Assembly: GCF_963678635.1 (NCBI RefSeq) | Contig: NC_087069.1 | Location: 9,126,633-9,186,632 of the forward strand | DNA length: 60,000 bases | Source: Symsagittifera roscoffensis | Lineage: Eukaryota; Xenacoelomorpha; Acoela; Convolutidae | Direction of reading: 5' to 3' | Part shown: piece after piece, positions 1 through 11,959 of the stretch | How positions within the stretch are numbered: the stretch's first letter is position 1 | How the letters are laid out: each line of letters starts with the position of its first letter | Made by a program: the position numbers and the translations under genes | The notes under the pieces: model-generated | The model's input: only the letters and a program-made list of their open reading frames with translations | Databases searched by the model: none | What the model was told of the DNA's origin: nothing

Positions 1-3000
1 GAATGGAACATGTCATGCACGATTTTCTCGCGAGAACTGAAAGTCAGAAAAGGAAAAAAGAACAATTTTAGAACAATTGCGGAAAAGTTGGCAGATAAAA
101 ACGAGTGGGAAATTGCTATTCGCAATTTCCATCATAGTGAACAAGAGTAGAGCTGTCCTATCTGAAATAGAAGACAGAGTATTCCCGAGAGAGTAATTAT
201 TCGAACTGGACCAGAGTGAACCTTCGACGGAAAGGTGGACAGCTTGAGTGTCCCAATGGTCCACATAAAACTTCGTTCTTGAGTTCAAACTTACCCTTAC
301 CATTCAAACTGATAAACATTGAACTTATCTAGTTACCTTAGTTAATTCTAGAGTTGCTCACCCGTTTAATTACTTCCTGTGCTTGAGCGCATCAACATGT
401 GAGTCCTTAATTTAAATTTCTAGAGTGTGTTTTATGATTGTTATGTTGAGGTAAGGCGAGTTTTAGGTTGATCCATCTGAAATGGATCAAAGTTCCACTG
501 TCTAATAAAAAGTAACTTAACGGATTGTTCCAACCCGGTTTTTAACGGCGTTCATGTATTTTGGGTATCTAGAGACCTAAGTATGGGGACGTTTCTAATT
601 CTAGAGTGGGGGGATATTTTAGTAGTAGCCTTTAAGCTGTAACGGGTCGTAGTCTCATGTCACAAGCGAACCGAACTGGCTCCGACCGTTCTTGAGGTGG
701 AAAAACACAAGAGATAGTGTCCCTGACCCTTGATCCAGTGGTTATAGGGCCTATTTTTCTTAAGCCTCATGTGTGACTGCAGTAGACGAATGTTACAAGT
801 AAAAAAGTAAAAAATCAGTAGAAATCATCCCCCCAGACAAGATGTGATCTGAAACTGCCGTTTGTTGTTGATAGATATATTATTGTTACAGGCAAATATA
901 TCAGTCAGGATCGTTACGATCAGTTTTGTGGCCCGTTTGTGAGGCTTGTACTGTAGGGTTATTTGAGCATTTAAGCACGTTAATGATAAATTGCGCTCAA
1001 TCCGGAAGGGTCAGCTGATTTGCGCTCAATTGGGAAGGGTCTTGGGAGAAGACTGATCCGGCAAGCAGTACAAGGAGCAACAAGAAGGGGCTCAACGACA
1101 ACAACAATCGACTGTTGGGTCCCAAGTTTTGTATCCCTTTTGGTACAAAAATTAAGATAGTAATCTGTGGAGGGCTCGACAGTGCTGCACTGTAGTGACC
1201 CTTCACCGAACTGCGAATATCCGAGTTAAGCACCTTAATTCGGATATTAAACAAACCCGGAGGGGTATAGTATTACTAATATTATTACTTAGATAGCCTA
1301 TATTAATACTCCTATACCGTTTTTCAGTGAAAAACACAGAAAGCAGACCGATCGCAGACCGAAAAACACAGATCGCGATTTTTGAGATATCGATAATTTT
1401 TGAAACGGAAAAAAGGCTAAATTAGTGTGTTACTTCGTAACTGCACTAATATAATAGATAGAACCGGTTAAGTTTAGTTCGGAAGTGGTTGGAACTATTT
1501 TGGAACCAAAAACCAAATTTTCGTGATTTTTGAGAAAACGGAACACAATAAATTCAGAAAGTTTTTTGAAATTTTTGAGTTAGGACAGTAAAAATAGTTG
1601 TTCGGACAACGTCCACTATTGAATCTACAAGTTTTAAAACCCGCTACCCGAAAGCCTTCCGGGTTGCAGAGAAATCGAACTTAACGTGTTTGATTTGGTG
1701 GAGTCATCAATGAGGAGGGGTATAGGTAGCATAGTTTTTCGCAAATTTTTTTAACTAAAGCGTTTTAGATCAGGTCTTTTGCGTTGAACTAGAAAAATAT
1801 AGACCTTTTGAGCTCGGATCAATAATTTTCAGGTAGAAAAGAACAGAATTGCGGAAAAAGTTAGGCGGAACCTATAAGAGGGAAATTTCTTGACTTTAAA
1901 GCTAGCGATAAGACCCTTCACCGTTAGCGTGAATTGTCAAATAAGAAGCTTAACTTCAATCCGGAAGGGTCTAGGATAGCATTACATACCCTTCCTAGTT
2001 AATTGAAAAAGCAAAAAAGCATCGGAGAACGTATCCGGAGGGGTATAGGTTGAAAGAAGGAAATCTCCGGAAAACTACATTTACAAAACCAGAGGGCTCC
2101 CAATCCGGAGGGGTCCAAAATTTTTCAAATTCGGAGGGGTCCCAATCCGGAGGGGTCTTGTTTTCACAAAACCGGAGGGTTCCCAATCCGGAGGGGTCTT
2201 ATATTTGCTAACTCAGAGGGGTCCCAATCCGGAGGGGTCTAAATTTTGCCAATCCGGAAGGGTCCTATTTTTGCCAATCCGGAGGGGTATTTTTTTAATT
2301 AAAGGACTTAGGTAAACAGAAGAAAGACTACACTGAGAGGTATTAGGTTATTAGCAGACAGGCTAGGAATCAGTGACTGCACTGGTAACTTGCCTTTCTA
2401 TAAAAACCAGACCAAGACAAAACAGGTCCGAACTCGGATATTCGCTACACTAAGTCTAAACTAAAAAGAGCGTAATTCATTGGTGTAGATTGAAACCCAA
2501 TACGTTTTTTTGAAAAATGACTGGCCTGAGGATTTTAGTAGGTAAAGCTCGGTCAGTCCGAAGGCAGAAAGGTAACACAGTACTCGGTGGGTGCAATAGA
2601 CGCCCACTTGAGAAAACTACTGCCTTCAAAGTTTTGTCTGTTTGGTGCAGCACCGAGCAGGGAAAGCTTTTTCTTTAAAAGACGAGTTCGACTATTGTAC
2701 TGCGACCGACTAAAAGTACAATATACATACGTTTTTTTATAGAGATATTCATATTCTGTCATTATATATTTTTTTTGTTTCTGATTTTAAATCAACATAA
2801 TTTGTGCTTGATTAGGTAGTGAGTACACTATCTTTTAAATTGACTGATAACATCATATTGTGCTAGTTCTCAAATCTTACGAACGAAAATCGGTTATTGT
2901 GATTAAATTATATACAAACAGTACTCTGATAACATACAGGAATTCGTGGTCACTTTTTAATAGAATCTTGTGAAATTTATTGTGTTGTGTCATTATTATT

Positions 3001-3063
3001 GATAGTCAAACTATAAAGTCACTAGCAATCGAATTGAGTGTATAGGCATTAAGAAGTGACAAA
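1..3063 (+). repeat. 5' LTR and untranslated leader of element A
   Basis: No coding region is visible. Landmarks shared with the other terminal repeats are a short hairpin (GTTGATCCATCTGAAATGG, near 468), an AATAAA-containing stretch near 508, and GCGAATATCCGAGTTAAG near 1,211 followed by a copy of TCGGATATT. Near 2,600-2,680 CCCACTTGAGAAAAC and GGGAAAGCTTTTTCTTTAA have counterparts at 26,990-27,060 in element B, so the leaders are homologous along their whole length. The AATAAA may be the polyadenylation signal of the LTR. I could not find a convincing primer-binding site, so the LTR/leader boundary stays open. Confidence 0.6.
1003..2290 (+). repeat. CCGGAGGGG minisatellite in the element A leader
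   Basis: The motif CCAATCCGGAGGGGTCY and close variants occur more than ten times, densest between 2,030 and 2,290 and scattered from about 1,003. Spacing between copies is irregular, about 14-35 bp, with AT-rich filler. The same motif occurs near 17,995 in the 3' repeat and, inverted, near 19,485. Element B has only a degenerate trace near 25,860. It may be a transcription-factor site cluster or slippage expansion inside the LTR. Confidence 0.7.
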
Positions 3064-3069
3064 TTGAGA

Positions 3070-3690
3070 ATGAGTCCAGACAAGTCAAGGATACCTAAAC
3101 GAGGCAATAGCTCTAGGAAATTCATACCTAAAAAGCAAAGAAAAACAATGACCGACCCTTTTGTGGATCGGATCAAACGAGCCCGGACCGACAAAGGGGA
3201 GACGGTTTCAGGCAGAATGGTTGAAACGAGGAGTCAGAAGACCACAGAAGAGAGAAAAGAAATGTTAGAAATGGAGGTCAATACGGACCAGGCCATGAAT
3301 GACAACCAGGAAGTACATGGACTGGAAGGGAGAGGCAGAAGGCTGGCGAGTGAATCTACTCCGGTAGAACAAGGCCATGATTTTGCCACTTCCACCGGGA
3401 CATTGGATCGAGAGGAGATGTCGGAACTGTCCGACCTTTCAACTGAAATAGTGGCAACTAGAAGATCTCCAACAGACAACACCATGATGGCAGGCGGGAC
3501 TGAGAAACAAACAACGTCCTCATCGTTCTCAGAAAGAATGAGGAACACCTTAGGAAACATCTTTCCATTCACCATGGGAGTGGGCACAGGAAATGAAGGT
3601 GAATCCCAGCAGGAGGAGGAGGACAAAGAAGAGCAAGAGGACTTTGGGTCTCAAGTCAGCCTCAAAATTCGACCCTGGAGAGTGAGGTAA
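3070..3690 (+). pseudogene. Element A Gag, N-terminal segment (part 1)
   Basis: First reading frame of the element, from ATG 3070. It is rich in charged and polar residues (K/R-rich first 50 residues, then acidic and Ser/Thr-rich stretches) with no recognised domain. It stops at 3690, and coding resumes in another frame at about 3708, so a frameshift separates the two parts. The counterpart in element B (27,500-28,741) is one open frame, which supports reading both parts as one ancestral Gag N-terminus. Sequence similarity to B is poor here, showing that this end of Gag evolves fast. Confidence 0.6.
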
Positions 3691-3707
3691 ACTTCGAAAG
3701 AGGAACC

Positions 3708-4490
3708 ATGGACAAATTTGGTGTGGTGAGAACGATAAGCAAAGAGGTAAAAACACCGGGCCAGTCGAGAGGCTTCGCGATTATGACAAATTCAGAGCCG
3801 CAAACTGGGGAGAGTAGAAACAAAGGGCTAGGCAACGCATTGGCGGATCCTGAAGTGGATAATGAAAAGACGTCGAGGCAGAGAGTCAAGGCCCGAATCT
3901 CGACCAGCACGAAGCTACCTGTGACCAACAGGGTTACACCTCCACTAGTGACGCCACTCGTGGATAACGGGACAGCACTAGAAGAAGCCTTGAACAAAAT
4001 AGTGGGCAGTATAGGAGAACAAAATGAACAGATGTCCATAAGAATGAGTGAACTAGAAAGAGCAGTTCACATAGAAAGAGAAAGTATGCGGGAAGAAATA
4101 AACCGCAATAGACAAGAAGTTGGCAGGAGCGAAAAACGCTTGAAAGAAAGAACGGACGAGCACATAGCGAAGAACTTGTCGAGAATGACAAGAGAAGCTG
4201 AACAGAGAGAGTTACGCTTAAGAGACGACATGGAGAAGTTAAGAATTCAGCAAGAGCAGTCTCTTGGGACTCTTGACACAAAGATAGACGCGATGATGGA
4301 GAGGCGAACTCAGGCTATCATGGATAGGTTGGGTGGGCTACTAGGCAGCAAAAGCGGACCAAAAGAAGGGGAACCGAACTCGGGAGGTCCCAGCAGGGAG
4401 CCGAAGGTGAACTTCAATGACCATCAAAGGAGGAGGACATATGGATCCACTAGAGGTAGGGGCAGTATATATCCACAAGGGAATATATAA
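3708..4490 (+). pseudogene. Element A Gag, coiled-coil segment (part 2)
   Basis: About 260 residues. The central 120 (roughly residues 90-205) are strongly heptad-like and charged, with many E/R/K and spaced L/M/I, which predicts a long coiled coil that could drive Gag multimerisation. It ends in an Arg/Gly-rich tail (RRRTYGSTRGRG). The frame closes at 4490 and the capsid frame starts near 4625; the 135 bp between look like decayed coding sequence. Element B has a similar coiled coil near 28,330-28,690. Confidence 0.6.
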
Positions 4491-4624
4491 CATGGGGCCC
4501 GAACAGTAGAACAAGTTCATCGGGGAACAGACAGACCTCTAACGAACGACCAACGCAAGGCACACATGCGACTGGGAGAAGTGATTCCGGTAACAGGAGA
4601 CATGCGAGCCCAGGGAGGAGTCAT

Positions 4625-5689
4625 GTGGGCCACGGCGATTCGGATTGCAGGAATGCACCGAATACAGAGCCTTTGAAAAGGTGTGAGGACACTCAGGCAG
4701 GACAGTCAAGGGATGCTACGGCAATGGTCACAGCCTTTGAACCCCTAAACAGGTCTTTGGAGACATTCCTTACAAGGTTATCCAGAACTAATGAACGCAG
4801 TGAGAAGTCCAGAAGAGTCTTTAAGAAACCAAGGTGCTATAAAGACGAATCTGATGGCTGTATTGATACCTGGATAGAGGTAATGAGACTGCGTTTCGAG
4901 GAAGAGGACTTGTCGGAAAGACAAGAATGCAGTGCGCTCACCAGCAACTTGGAAGGGACAGCCCTGAACTGTGTCATGGCCAAGATGCAATATCAGCGTG
5001 ACACAGCCAAGAAAATCTTCGAAATCTTGTTAAACCGTTTTGGATCAGGGGTGCAGGGACACCAGGCGATGATGCGCTTCGAGAAACGGAGGCAACGAGA
5101 GGATGAAACGATAGACAAGTTTCTAGACGACTTGGAAATGTTGAGAAGACGCAGCCAACCGGATGAGTCAAACCGAAGGATGAACCTGGCAGTAGCCTCA
5201 AAATTCATCGATGGTGTGAAGAATGATGAACTTCGGACAATGCTAGCAACGCATTACACACCACTATCAACCAATGCGCCAACACCAGAGGAGTTGAGGC
5301 TCAAGTCAAAAGAATATCTTTTATTGAAACCTCCTTCGAGATCTGGTTACTATAAGAACAATTATGGCAATTTTAACATTGGGCCAGCAGACCAAGGGAA
5401 CAACTGGTACAAACCGAGAGATGACATGGACAAGAGACGCTCTTGTGCCAATTGCAGTTCAACAGACCATCATGTGTCGGCATGCCCAACTTACAAACAA
5501 GGTATGAAAGCAATAGGCTTTAGCCTCGAGGACGAAGATGCGTCAGAATTGGACCATGAGGATTTCATGAGAGGAGTAATTGCAAAATTTGGCCCGAGGT
5601 GTTTTTTTTGCAACTTGGAAGGTCATTTTAAATCAGATTGTCCGCAATTCTGGGATGCAGTGGCAGACATCAAGCATCCAAGGCATTAG
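4625..5689 (+). pseudogene. gag: Element A Gag capsid-like region and CCHC zinc knuckles
   Basis: A 354-residue frame. Residues about 55-250 are a helical capsid-like retrotransposon Gag domain with the conserved stretch YKDESDGCIDTWIE. Two zinc knuckles follow, both matching C-x2-C-x4-H-x4-C: CANCSSTDHHVSAC and CFFCNLEGHFKSDC. They would bind genomic RNA during packaging. A single TAG at 5687-5689 ends the frame; the next 518 codons continue in the same frame after it. Element B has a sense codon here (RHEEALSG), so the TAG looks like a premature stop in a continuous Gag-Pol frame and not a regulated boundary, although readthrough cannot be excluded. Confidence 0.85.
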
Positions 5690-5704
5690 GAAGCTTTATC
5701 AGGA

Positions 5705-7261
5705 GTGAAAACCAGCAAGGCTCGCCTGTTGAGTGAAGCGGAGGCGCGCAGAAAAGACAAACCGCAGGAGCTGGCGACGAAGAAAATGCAAGCGGTAACT
5801 GAAGAGACACGTGAACCGGAATCAGTGACTGCGGCCGATGACTTCAAGATTGATTATAGGGCAGCGGCAAGGGATGATCTGAATAGAGTGCAGCAGGAAC
5901 TGGTGACGAAAGAGATCAAACAAAAAGTGAAACTCGAACTGGGGCATGAGAAACTACAGGAGCAACTGAATACCTTCGAAGCAACGGAGGTCGAGGAGAC
6001 TAAAGCACCAAGCAGTTTGAGCATGAAACTTAATGTGATCTCTGGTCAGAGGTTCGGCATGGTGCCACAAGGAAGCAAGATACGGTCGATAATCTCAGTG
6101 GCTGGACATCAGGTAATCAGAAATTGGAGTGAACCATCCGAGTTCACTTTGATGCATTTGGACACATATGCAGATTATCTGAGGCAGGTGGAGCCACGCA
6201 CTGAATCGAGAGCTGTGCGAGCACTACTAACAACGGGTGGCCCTCGCATGAAGAAACTTCATGGACGCTACCTGGAGGTCTATGGGCCGTATCAAGTGAT
6301 GCTGAACGTGGATGGAATCAGTATCTACACTAGGACTTATGTAACAACAGATAGTGACCAACTGGGGCAGATCTATTTGGGTGAGGAGGAACTCAAAGTC
6401 CGCAGGATAGGCCATGACGCCATGATGGAACAAGATGCAGTAAACATTGGGTATGAAGCAGATGTGACCGCACATCTGCTCGACACCAACGGAAAGAAAA
6501 TCGGAGTCACAGGGCTTCTGGACACAGGAGTGGTAGTGAGTGTGATGCCGATAAAAACTTGGGAAAGAATGGGCTTCACGAGCAAAGATCTAATTCCAAC
6601 GAAATTCCGACTGGCCGCCGCCAATCGAGGAGCGATCTACGTAGCTGGAAGAACACCAATAACGGCTCTCCACATGGGAGGACGGGATCTTTGGATGAGC
6701 TTCATGGTGGTAGAAATTTTGGACGACGCCGACCAATTCACCTTGGGCAGAGATTTCGTCAGCAATTTTGACGCGATGATTGACTTGAACAACGGTCTGA
6801 TACGGATTAGAAACCCGGACCGGAAGTATGTTAAGAAACCAATTAATAAGATAATAACAGACGAAAACAAGGTACCAATTTTTTTAGATAGAAAAGTGAA
6901 GCTACAGCCAGGACAAGCTGTGGTGGCAATTTTTAGAATGAGAAAATTAAATTCGTTAAGCGATAGTAAACCGGTTTGTTTAGTACCGAATCCAAATAGT
7001 CAGAGTTCGGTCATTTTAGGCCGGAGCTTCTCGGTAACGCGAAACGGACTGTGTGTCAGTGTGTTATTGAACACACTGGACACCACGGTTTCAATCCAGC
7101 GTGGAAAGAAGCTTGGTTACGCTTTGCCGATGAGGACCGACTATGAGGAGACACAAAACTTGAAGAAACACAGTGTGAAAGACTGTCCTTTTCATGCCAA
7201 TAAAGATAAAATTTTAAAGAGGATTAATGAATTAAATCTATTCATAAATTGTTTTCAATGA
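5705..7261 (+). pseudogene. pol: Element A Pol N-terminus with aspartic protease
   Basis: Continues in the Gag frame after the 5687 stop. Residues 1-170 are charged and helical with no known domain. The retroviral-type aspartic protease lies at about residues 255-375, with catalytic DTG at residue 273 (codon at 6521) in LLDTGVVVSVMP, and a flap and LGRDF-like region downstream. The protease would release Gag and Pol products. The frame ends at 7261 after a likely one-base deletion near 7235: the alternative frame there matches element B (KLFS), while the open frame reads into NCFQ and stops. Confidence 0.85.
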
Positions 7262-7347
7262 AATCCGAAACGGACGACGGCTGATCGAGCTGCTCGAATT
7301 TTCCGGAACGCCCCTCGTCATATGAACTAGAATCTGACAAACCGGTT

Positions 7348-8362
7348 TTGCCAGAGATAGAACATTCAAAAGGGAAAATAGGTGAGGGAGATTTCAAAAA
7401 ATTGCGGGACCTCCTTAATCGGAACGCAGATGTATTTTCAAAACATAAGGCGGATATCGGTTGCTGTAACTTCGTCGAACACGAAATTGAACTAGAAGGA
7501 GGTGCCGTTCCGCACAGGGAAGGCGCGAGACGAATGACGCCACACAAGTCGGAAGCGTGCCGAGCGGAAATCGAAATGCTGCTTGAATACGACATGATAG
7601 AACCCTCGAAATCGCCGTGGGCTTGCGGGGTGGTAATGGCGAAAAAGAAAGGGGGCAGCTTAGGTTTTGTTGCGACTTTCGTTACTTGAACGCGGTAACG
7701 ATAAAAGATGTGTACCCGATACCGCGAATAGACGAGAGCCTCTCTAAGCTTGGTGATGCCAAGTTCTTCACCACATTGGACTTGGGTTCTGCCTTCTGGC
7801 AGGTCCATCTGCGGAAGAAGGATAGAGAGAAAACCGGATTTGCGTGCGAATTGGGATTGTACCAGTGGAAGAGGATGCCCTTCGGCTTGTGCAATGCAAC
7901 GGCCACTTTTCAAAGACTGATGGCTCAGGCTTTGACGAGAGTGACCAAGAAGTACGGGAATCTCGTGATGTGTTACGTGGACGACGTGGTCATAGCGACA
8001 CCGACCCTGGAAGACCACATTGATCGGCTCGATGAGGTCTTTGGATGCATGAAGAGACCAGGCTTGAAGTGTCACCATCCAAATGTGAAATCCTTAGGGA
8101 TTCAATCAAGTACCTGGGAAGAGTGGTGGACAGACATGGTGTGAGGCCGGACCTAGAAGCAGTAGAAGCAGTGTTGACATGGAAGGCTCCTAGAACGGAC
8201 ACACAGCTCCTGAGCTTCCTAGGGTTTGCCAACTACTACCGCGAGTTCATAAAAGGATATGCGGACAAGATGTATCCGATGCAGAAGCTGATGCGCAACA
8301 AAGGGAAGAAGTTCGAGAACATAAAGCGGGAACTGTGCGAAGCGCCAGTTAGGCATGACTAG
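7348..8362 (+). pseudogene. pol: Element A reverse transcriptase (three frames)
   Basis: RT of Ty3/gypsy type, split over frames 7348-7689, 7617-8144 and 8045-8362. The first carries the N-terminal fingers (HREGARRMTPHKSEA). The second has the catalytic Asp in TTLDLGSAFWQV (residue 55 of that frame) and the intact active-site box YVDD at 7974-7985. The third carries the thumb/connection (FLGFANYYREFIKGYADKM). A segment present in element B near 32,370 is missing at about 8315, and the two following frames join out of phase. An in-frame TGA near 7284 interrupts the linker before RT. The catalytic residues themselves are preserved. Confidence 0.9.
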
Positions 8363-9368
8363 AGAAAAGGGCTTGTATGTTCTTGACACAGACGCATCGG
8401 TAGTAGCTATCTCAGGAATATTGCACCAGGAGCAAGAATGGAACGGAAGAACGGTTCTCCGTCCCATTGCATACGGCAGCAAGGTCTTGAGTGATACCGA
8501 GATGAAATATGGCGCACCGAAAGCAGAAATGTTTGCAGTGGTCATTTTCGTGGAAAAGTACCGTGCATACTTGGGGAGCATTCCCTTCAAGTTACGCGTG
8601 GACAACACAGCGTTATCCTGGTTAAAGACCTACTGGATGGATCAGAGTTACATTGGTAGATGGATAGTGAAATTGGATGGCTACCACATGATAATCGAGC
8701 ACAGGATGCGTGACAAACACCAGAATGCTGATAGCCTCAGCAAGAAAACTGAGTTCTATGAAAGATTGGAGCAGAAGCAAGCCAATCAGGCAGAAATAAA
8801 GGAGGGATTCTCGTTTCTGGACAAAGAAACCTATGAAGCGCTTCCCTTAACGAGATGGTTGGACAAGTCTGGACATCCAATTCCAGGACACCCCGAGACA
8901 CCTGTAGAGAAAGCAGCCGAGATAAAGATCCTATCCAAGGAGGACCCGGTCCCCTTGGATCTGTTGCTGCGCTCGAATCTGGTCCAGCAAGAACTCTCTC
9001 GCATGAACATAAACAACCTCTCATTATATGATAAAACGGTGCAGGTAACACCGCAAGTGATGCGGATGCTGGGTGGATTATTAGAAAGAGAAGTGACCAG
9101 AGATGACCCCGAGTGGACAGCAGCAGTGGCATCGCTAACAGTTAGGAAGAAGGTGAAGATCATGCCGTCCAGACGACAACACGAAGAGAACAAGAGGGAT
9201 TGTAGGACAATAGTTCAGCAACTAGTATCCTCAATGCCACACAAGATTTTAACCAGTACTTCTAACGGACGGAAAGAACAGGGGAGCAGTACGCGAAGGA
9301 AAACCGTCACCTTTGTGGATCAGGATAAAAAAGGTGAGAAGGTAGAACAAAACCTGCTGCAAGATTAA
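8355..9368 (+). pseudogene. pol: Element A RNase H and following linker
   Basis: A 337-residue frame. Residues 5-130 are a Ty3/gypsy RNase H with all four carboxylates in place: D13 in LDTDAS, E58 in KAEMFAV, D83 in RVDN and D126 in QNADSLS. It degrades the RNA strand during reverse transcription. Residues 135-337 form a charged linker ending in KRKTVTFVDQ-type sequence. A TAA at 9366-9368 separates it from the next 189 codons, which are in the same frame, so this is a point stop and not a domain boundary. Confidence 0.9.
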
Positions 9369-9935
9369 TTGTCCGGGGAGAAGAATGATGAGAAGAACCA
9401 GCGAACACAAGATCAACACCCGGGACAAGAAAACTTGTCCGGGGAGTCTGATATAGATGAAAAAACTCCTGATGAGAAACAGGACCTGGAGAACAAGGTT
9501 TTGTCCGGGGAGTTCAGATGGATGCGAAGAAGGCACAGACATGATCTGGAGGAGCGTGCAGACTCCAGCACAAACTCTTCAACAGATGACAATTCCCAAA
9601 ACTCAGGAATTTACACCTATTCAGACAGGAACTCGAGCTCGGGATCAGAACTGTCCGAACTAGCGATCCACACACTACTAGTGGAAACTCGGGCAAGGGA
9701 TCTGGACAGAGAAGTGTACCAGGATCCTGACAGTGATCGCTACCTTATACCAAGCGAAAGAGTCTTTGACAACGCAGCGGATGATTTGGAGACAATAGCG
9801 GTGTCGAAACGTTCGATAAGTCTGTTGCCACAAAAAGAGGTGGCCAGGACTGATCTTCAGCCGTTCAAGCAAGAAACACAGCCGCTGGCGAAGATTTGGT
9901 GCGTTAAGATGGAAGAAGACACACTAGCCCAATGA
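9369..9935 (+). pseudogene. Element A Pol acidic linker with LSGE repeats
   Basis: An acidic, Ser/Asp/Glu-rich, probably disordered spacer between RNase H and integrase. The first 50 residues hold three copies of LSGE encoded by the same 12-mer TTGTCCGGGGAG at 9369, 9435 and 9501. The rest (SSTNSSTDDNS and following) has no recognised domain. Typical Ty3/gypsy elements have little or no spacer here. The equivalent region of element B (33,370-34,060) expands the same 12-mer into a minisatellite. The frame is lost around 9935-9949. Confidence 0.7.
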
Positions 9936-9948
9936 GCTGAATAGTCAG

Positions 9949-11035
9949 ATGAGGGTCATGAAGACGTACTTGAAGGCGAGATACAGACTCTCGGATCGTC
10001 TCAGGGCGCAGAGAAATGATCGCATGGCAAGCAACCTGAAAAGGTGGATCGAGAATGGTTCTCCGGATAAAGGGGACCTCGAGGAAGATAGTTATCGCGT
10101 CCTGAGACAGTACTTCATGCAGAAGGAAGGGAGGTTATATTTGAACAAGGACGGGATTGTGGCTTGCAAGAGAAGAGAGGAAGACAGAGTCTTATACAAG
10201 TATAACGCGATAGTGTTACCACAACTCTATCAGACAGAACTACTATTCAGGTCGCATGATCAGATGGGCCATCAGGGGATCGACAAGGTATATCAGAGGA
10301 TCCTGAAGCGCTTCGAGTGGCCTGGAATGAAAAAGGCATGCGAGAAGTGGGTAACAGCATGTATGTCATGCCAACAGGTCAAGGATCCAAGGAAGTTGCG
10401 ATTTCCTTTACAATCGATCGATTCGTCTGAATTCAACGAGGTGGTGCAGATAGATCACCAAAAGATATGCATGACAGACAGTCCTGGTCATGATAGATCA
10501 CTTCACGAAGTATGCAGAGGCCGTGCCCTGCATAACTGCCTCGGCGGAAGAGACATGCGACCACCTGATCAATACGTGGATAGCGAGACATGGTTGTCCG
10601 ATGACGTTTCAATCAGATAATGGAACAGCTTTCGTAGGAGAACTCACGAAAGAGCTTATGAGACGCTCACAGGTTGCTCAGGCTCACTCCACGACATACC
10701 ACCCCCAGACGAATGGCTTAGTGGAAAGACAGAATAGGACGTTGGTGTCGATGCTGAGGGTATATTGTTCCAGGTACATGACCGATTGGGACAGATACCT
10801 TCCGCAGGTGATGGGAGCATATAACAGCACGCAACACTCCACCACCGGAGTCAGTCCACATATGATGCTGACTGGACACGAAAAGTCTTTACCCTTAACC
10901 TTTTTCTACCCAGAATATGAGGGAAAGAAAACGTCTCCACAGGTTTACGTGAGGGATGTGATCAGACGTCAACAGGAGTTGAACGATTTGTGTAGACGAA
11001 ATACTCAGCAAGCACAGGCAAGGCAGAGGAAATGA
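9949..11035 (+). pseudogene. pol: Element A integrase (zinc finger and DDE core)
   Basis: Two frames, 9949-10,620 and 10,490-11,035. The first carries the HHCC zinc finger: H103 and H108 (HDQMGH) and C138 and C141 (CMSC), then the first catalytic Asp, D169 in QIDHQ. The second carries the other two catalytic residues, D43 in FQSDNG and E79 in LVERQN, with exactly the D-x35-E spacing of retroviral and Ty3 integrases. The frames change near 10,475-10,490, where a few codons seem to be deleted between the first Asp and MIDHFTKY. The active site is therefore complete in sequence but split by a frameshift. Confidence 0.9.
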
Positions 11036-11959
11036 TTCGACAAGAAAGCAGCTGGTGCAAAAGCTTACTCGGTGGGAGACTACGTATGGGTATTTCAGAA
11101 CGTTATACCACTGAAAGGGACGAAAAAGCTCCTAAAAAGTGGAGGGGACCCTTCATGATTACAGAAGTGCACCAGGAGGGACGCTTTTATAGACTGAGGA
11201 CTGGCCGAGCCGCCCACTATGAGAACATTAAGCCACACAATCCATCGACAGAAGACTGGTGTGTACCTGCAGACATGGAAGAAGGGGAATATCTAATGAT
11301 GGATCCTGCTTGTGAGGTCAACGAAAAGGGCACCAGGGAGAAGAACGATGGAAACGAAGTCGTGGAGGAAGGAACGGATACACCGCTGGACCTGGATCCA
11401 AATGAGGTGATCGGAGCGGACGAGGAAACCTTACCCTACGCAGAGGAGGATTGGCAGGATCCCGAACAGATGGAGGTTCCCAAGAATTTGGAACCGGATC
11501 TTCCGTTCACGATACACACTCGTCAGAATGACGGGACAAGACCCAGAAAGAAATATAATCCTTACGGTGACGACTTTTTAGTGGATGGGATAGATCTGAA
11601 GAAGATAGTGGAAGAAGTAGTGGGTCTAGAAGAAATAACTGTGTCACAAGACATTGACATAGTCGATGATCACGACGATGAGTGGGTCGACGACCGGTCG
11701 AGACCCGAGGTAGAATTCGACGACGACAACAGCAGTCATATGAAAAAGACTTGACGAACCTGCGTGTCTTAGAGTGGCTGAACGAAATGACCTCGGACCC
11801 AGAGGGGACCAGCGTCACGATTCAAGATGTAGATCGTGAAAGCATGAAATACATCAAGACCGAACGAGATGATCCTTCCTGGGCTGCCCAGGAAGGACAA
11901 CTACTCATTCCAGCTTCTAACCTCGACTTGATACCCGGTATGCGATCGACGGGGAGTCG
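11036..11959 (+). pseudogene. pol: Element A integrase C-terminus (GPY/F-like) and acidic linker
   Basis: The first 90 bases are decayed coding sequence read in another frame. True homology resumes at KKWRGPFMITEVHQ (about 11,138), a GPY/F-type module found at the C-terminus of many Ty3/gypsy integrases. It is followed by RAAHYENIKPHNPS and about 200 residues of acidic linker (11,300-11,960) with repeated Asp/Glu runs. The frame shifts near 11,740. The last part (LTNLRVLEWLNEM, then SNLDLIPGMRSTG) leads directly into the macro domain and is conserved in element B at 35,610-35,850, so linker and macro domain belong to one polyprotein. Confidence 0.75.

Noticed and set aside
5687-5704. Programmed readthrough or frameshift between Gag and Pol
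   Set aside because: The TAG is in frame but element B has sense codons at the same place, and element A has many other random stops, so a simple nonsense mutation is more likely.
7242-8078. Long minus-strand open frame (278 codons) opposite the RT region
   Set aside because: It is antisense to a clearly homologous RT and its sequence has no domain; it is a shadow of the coding strand.
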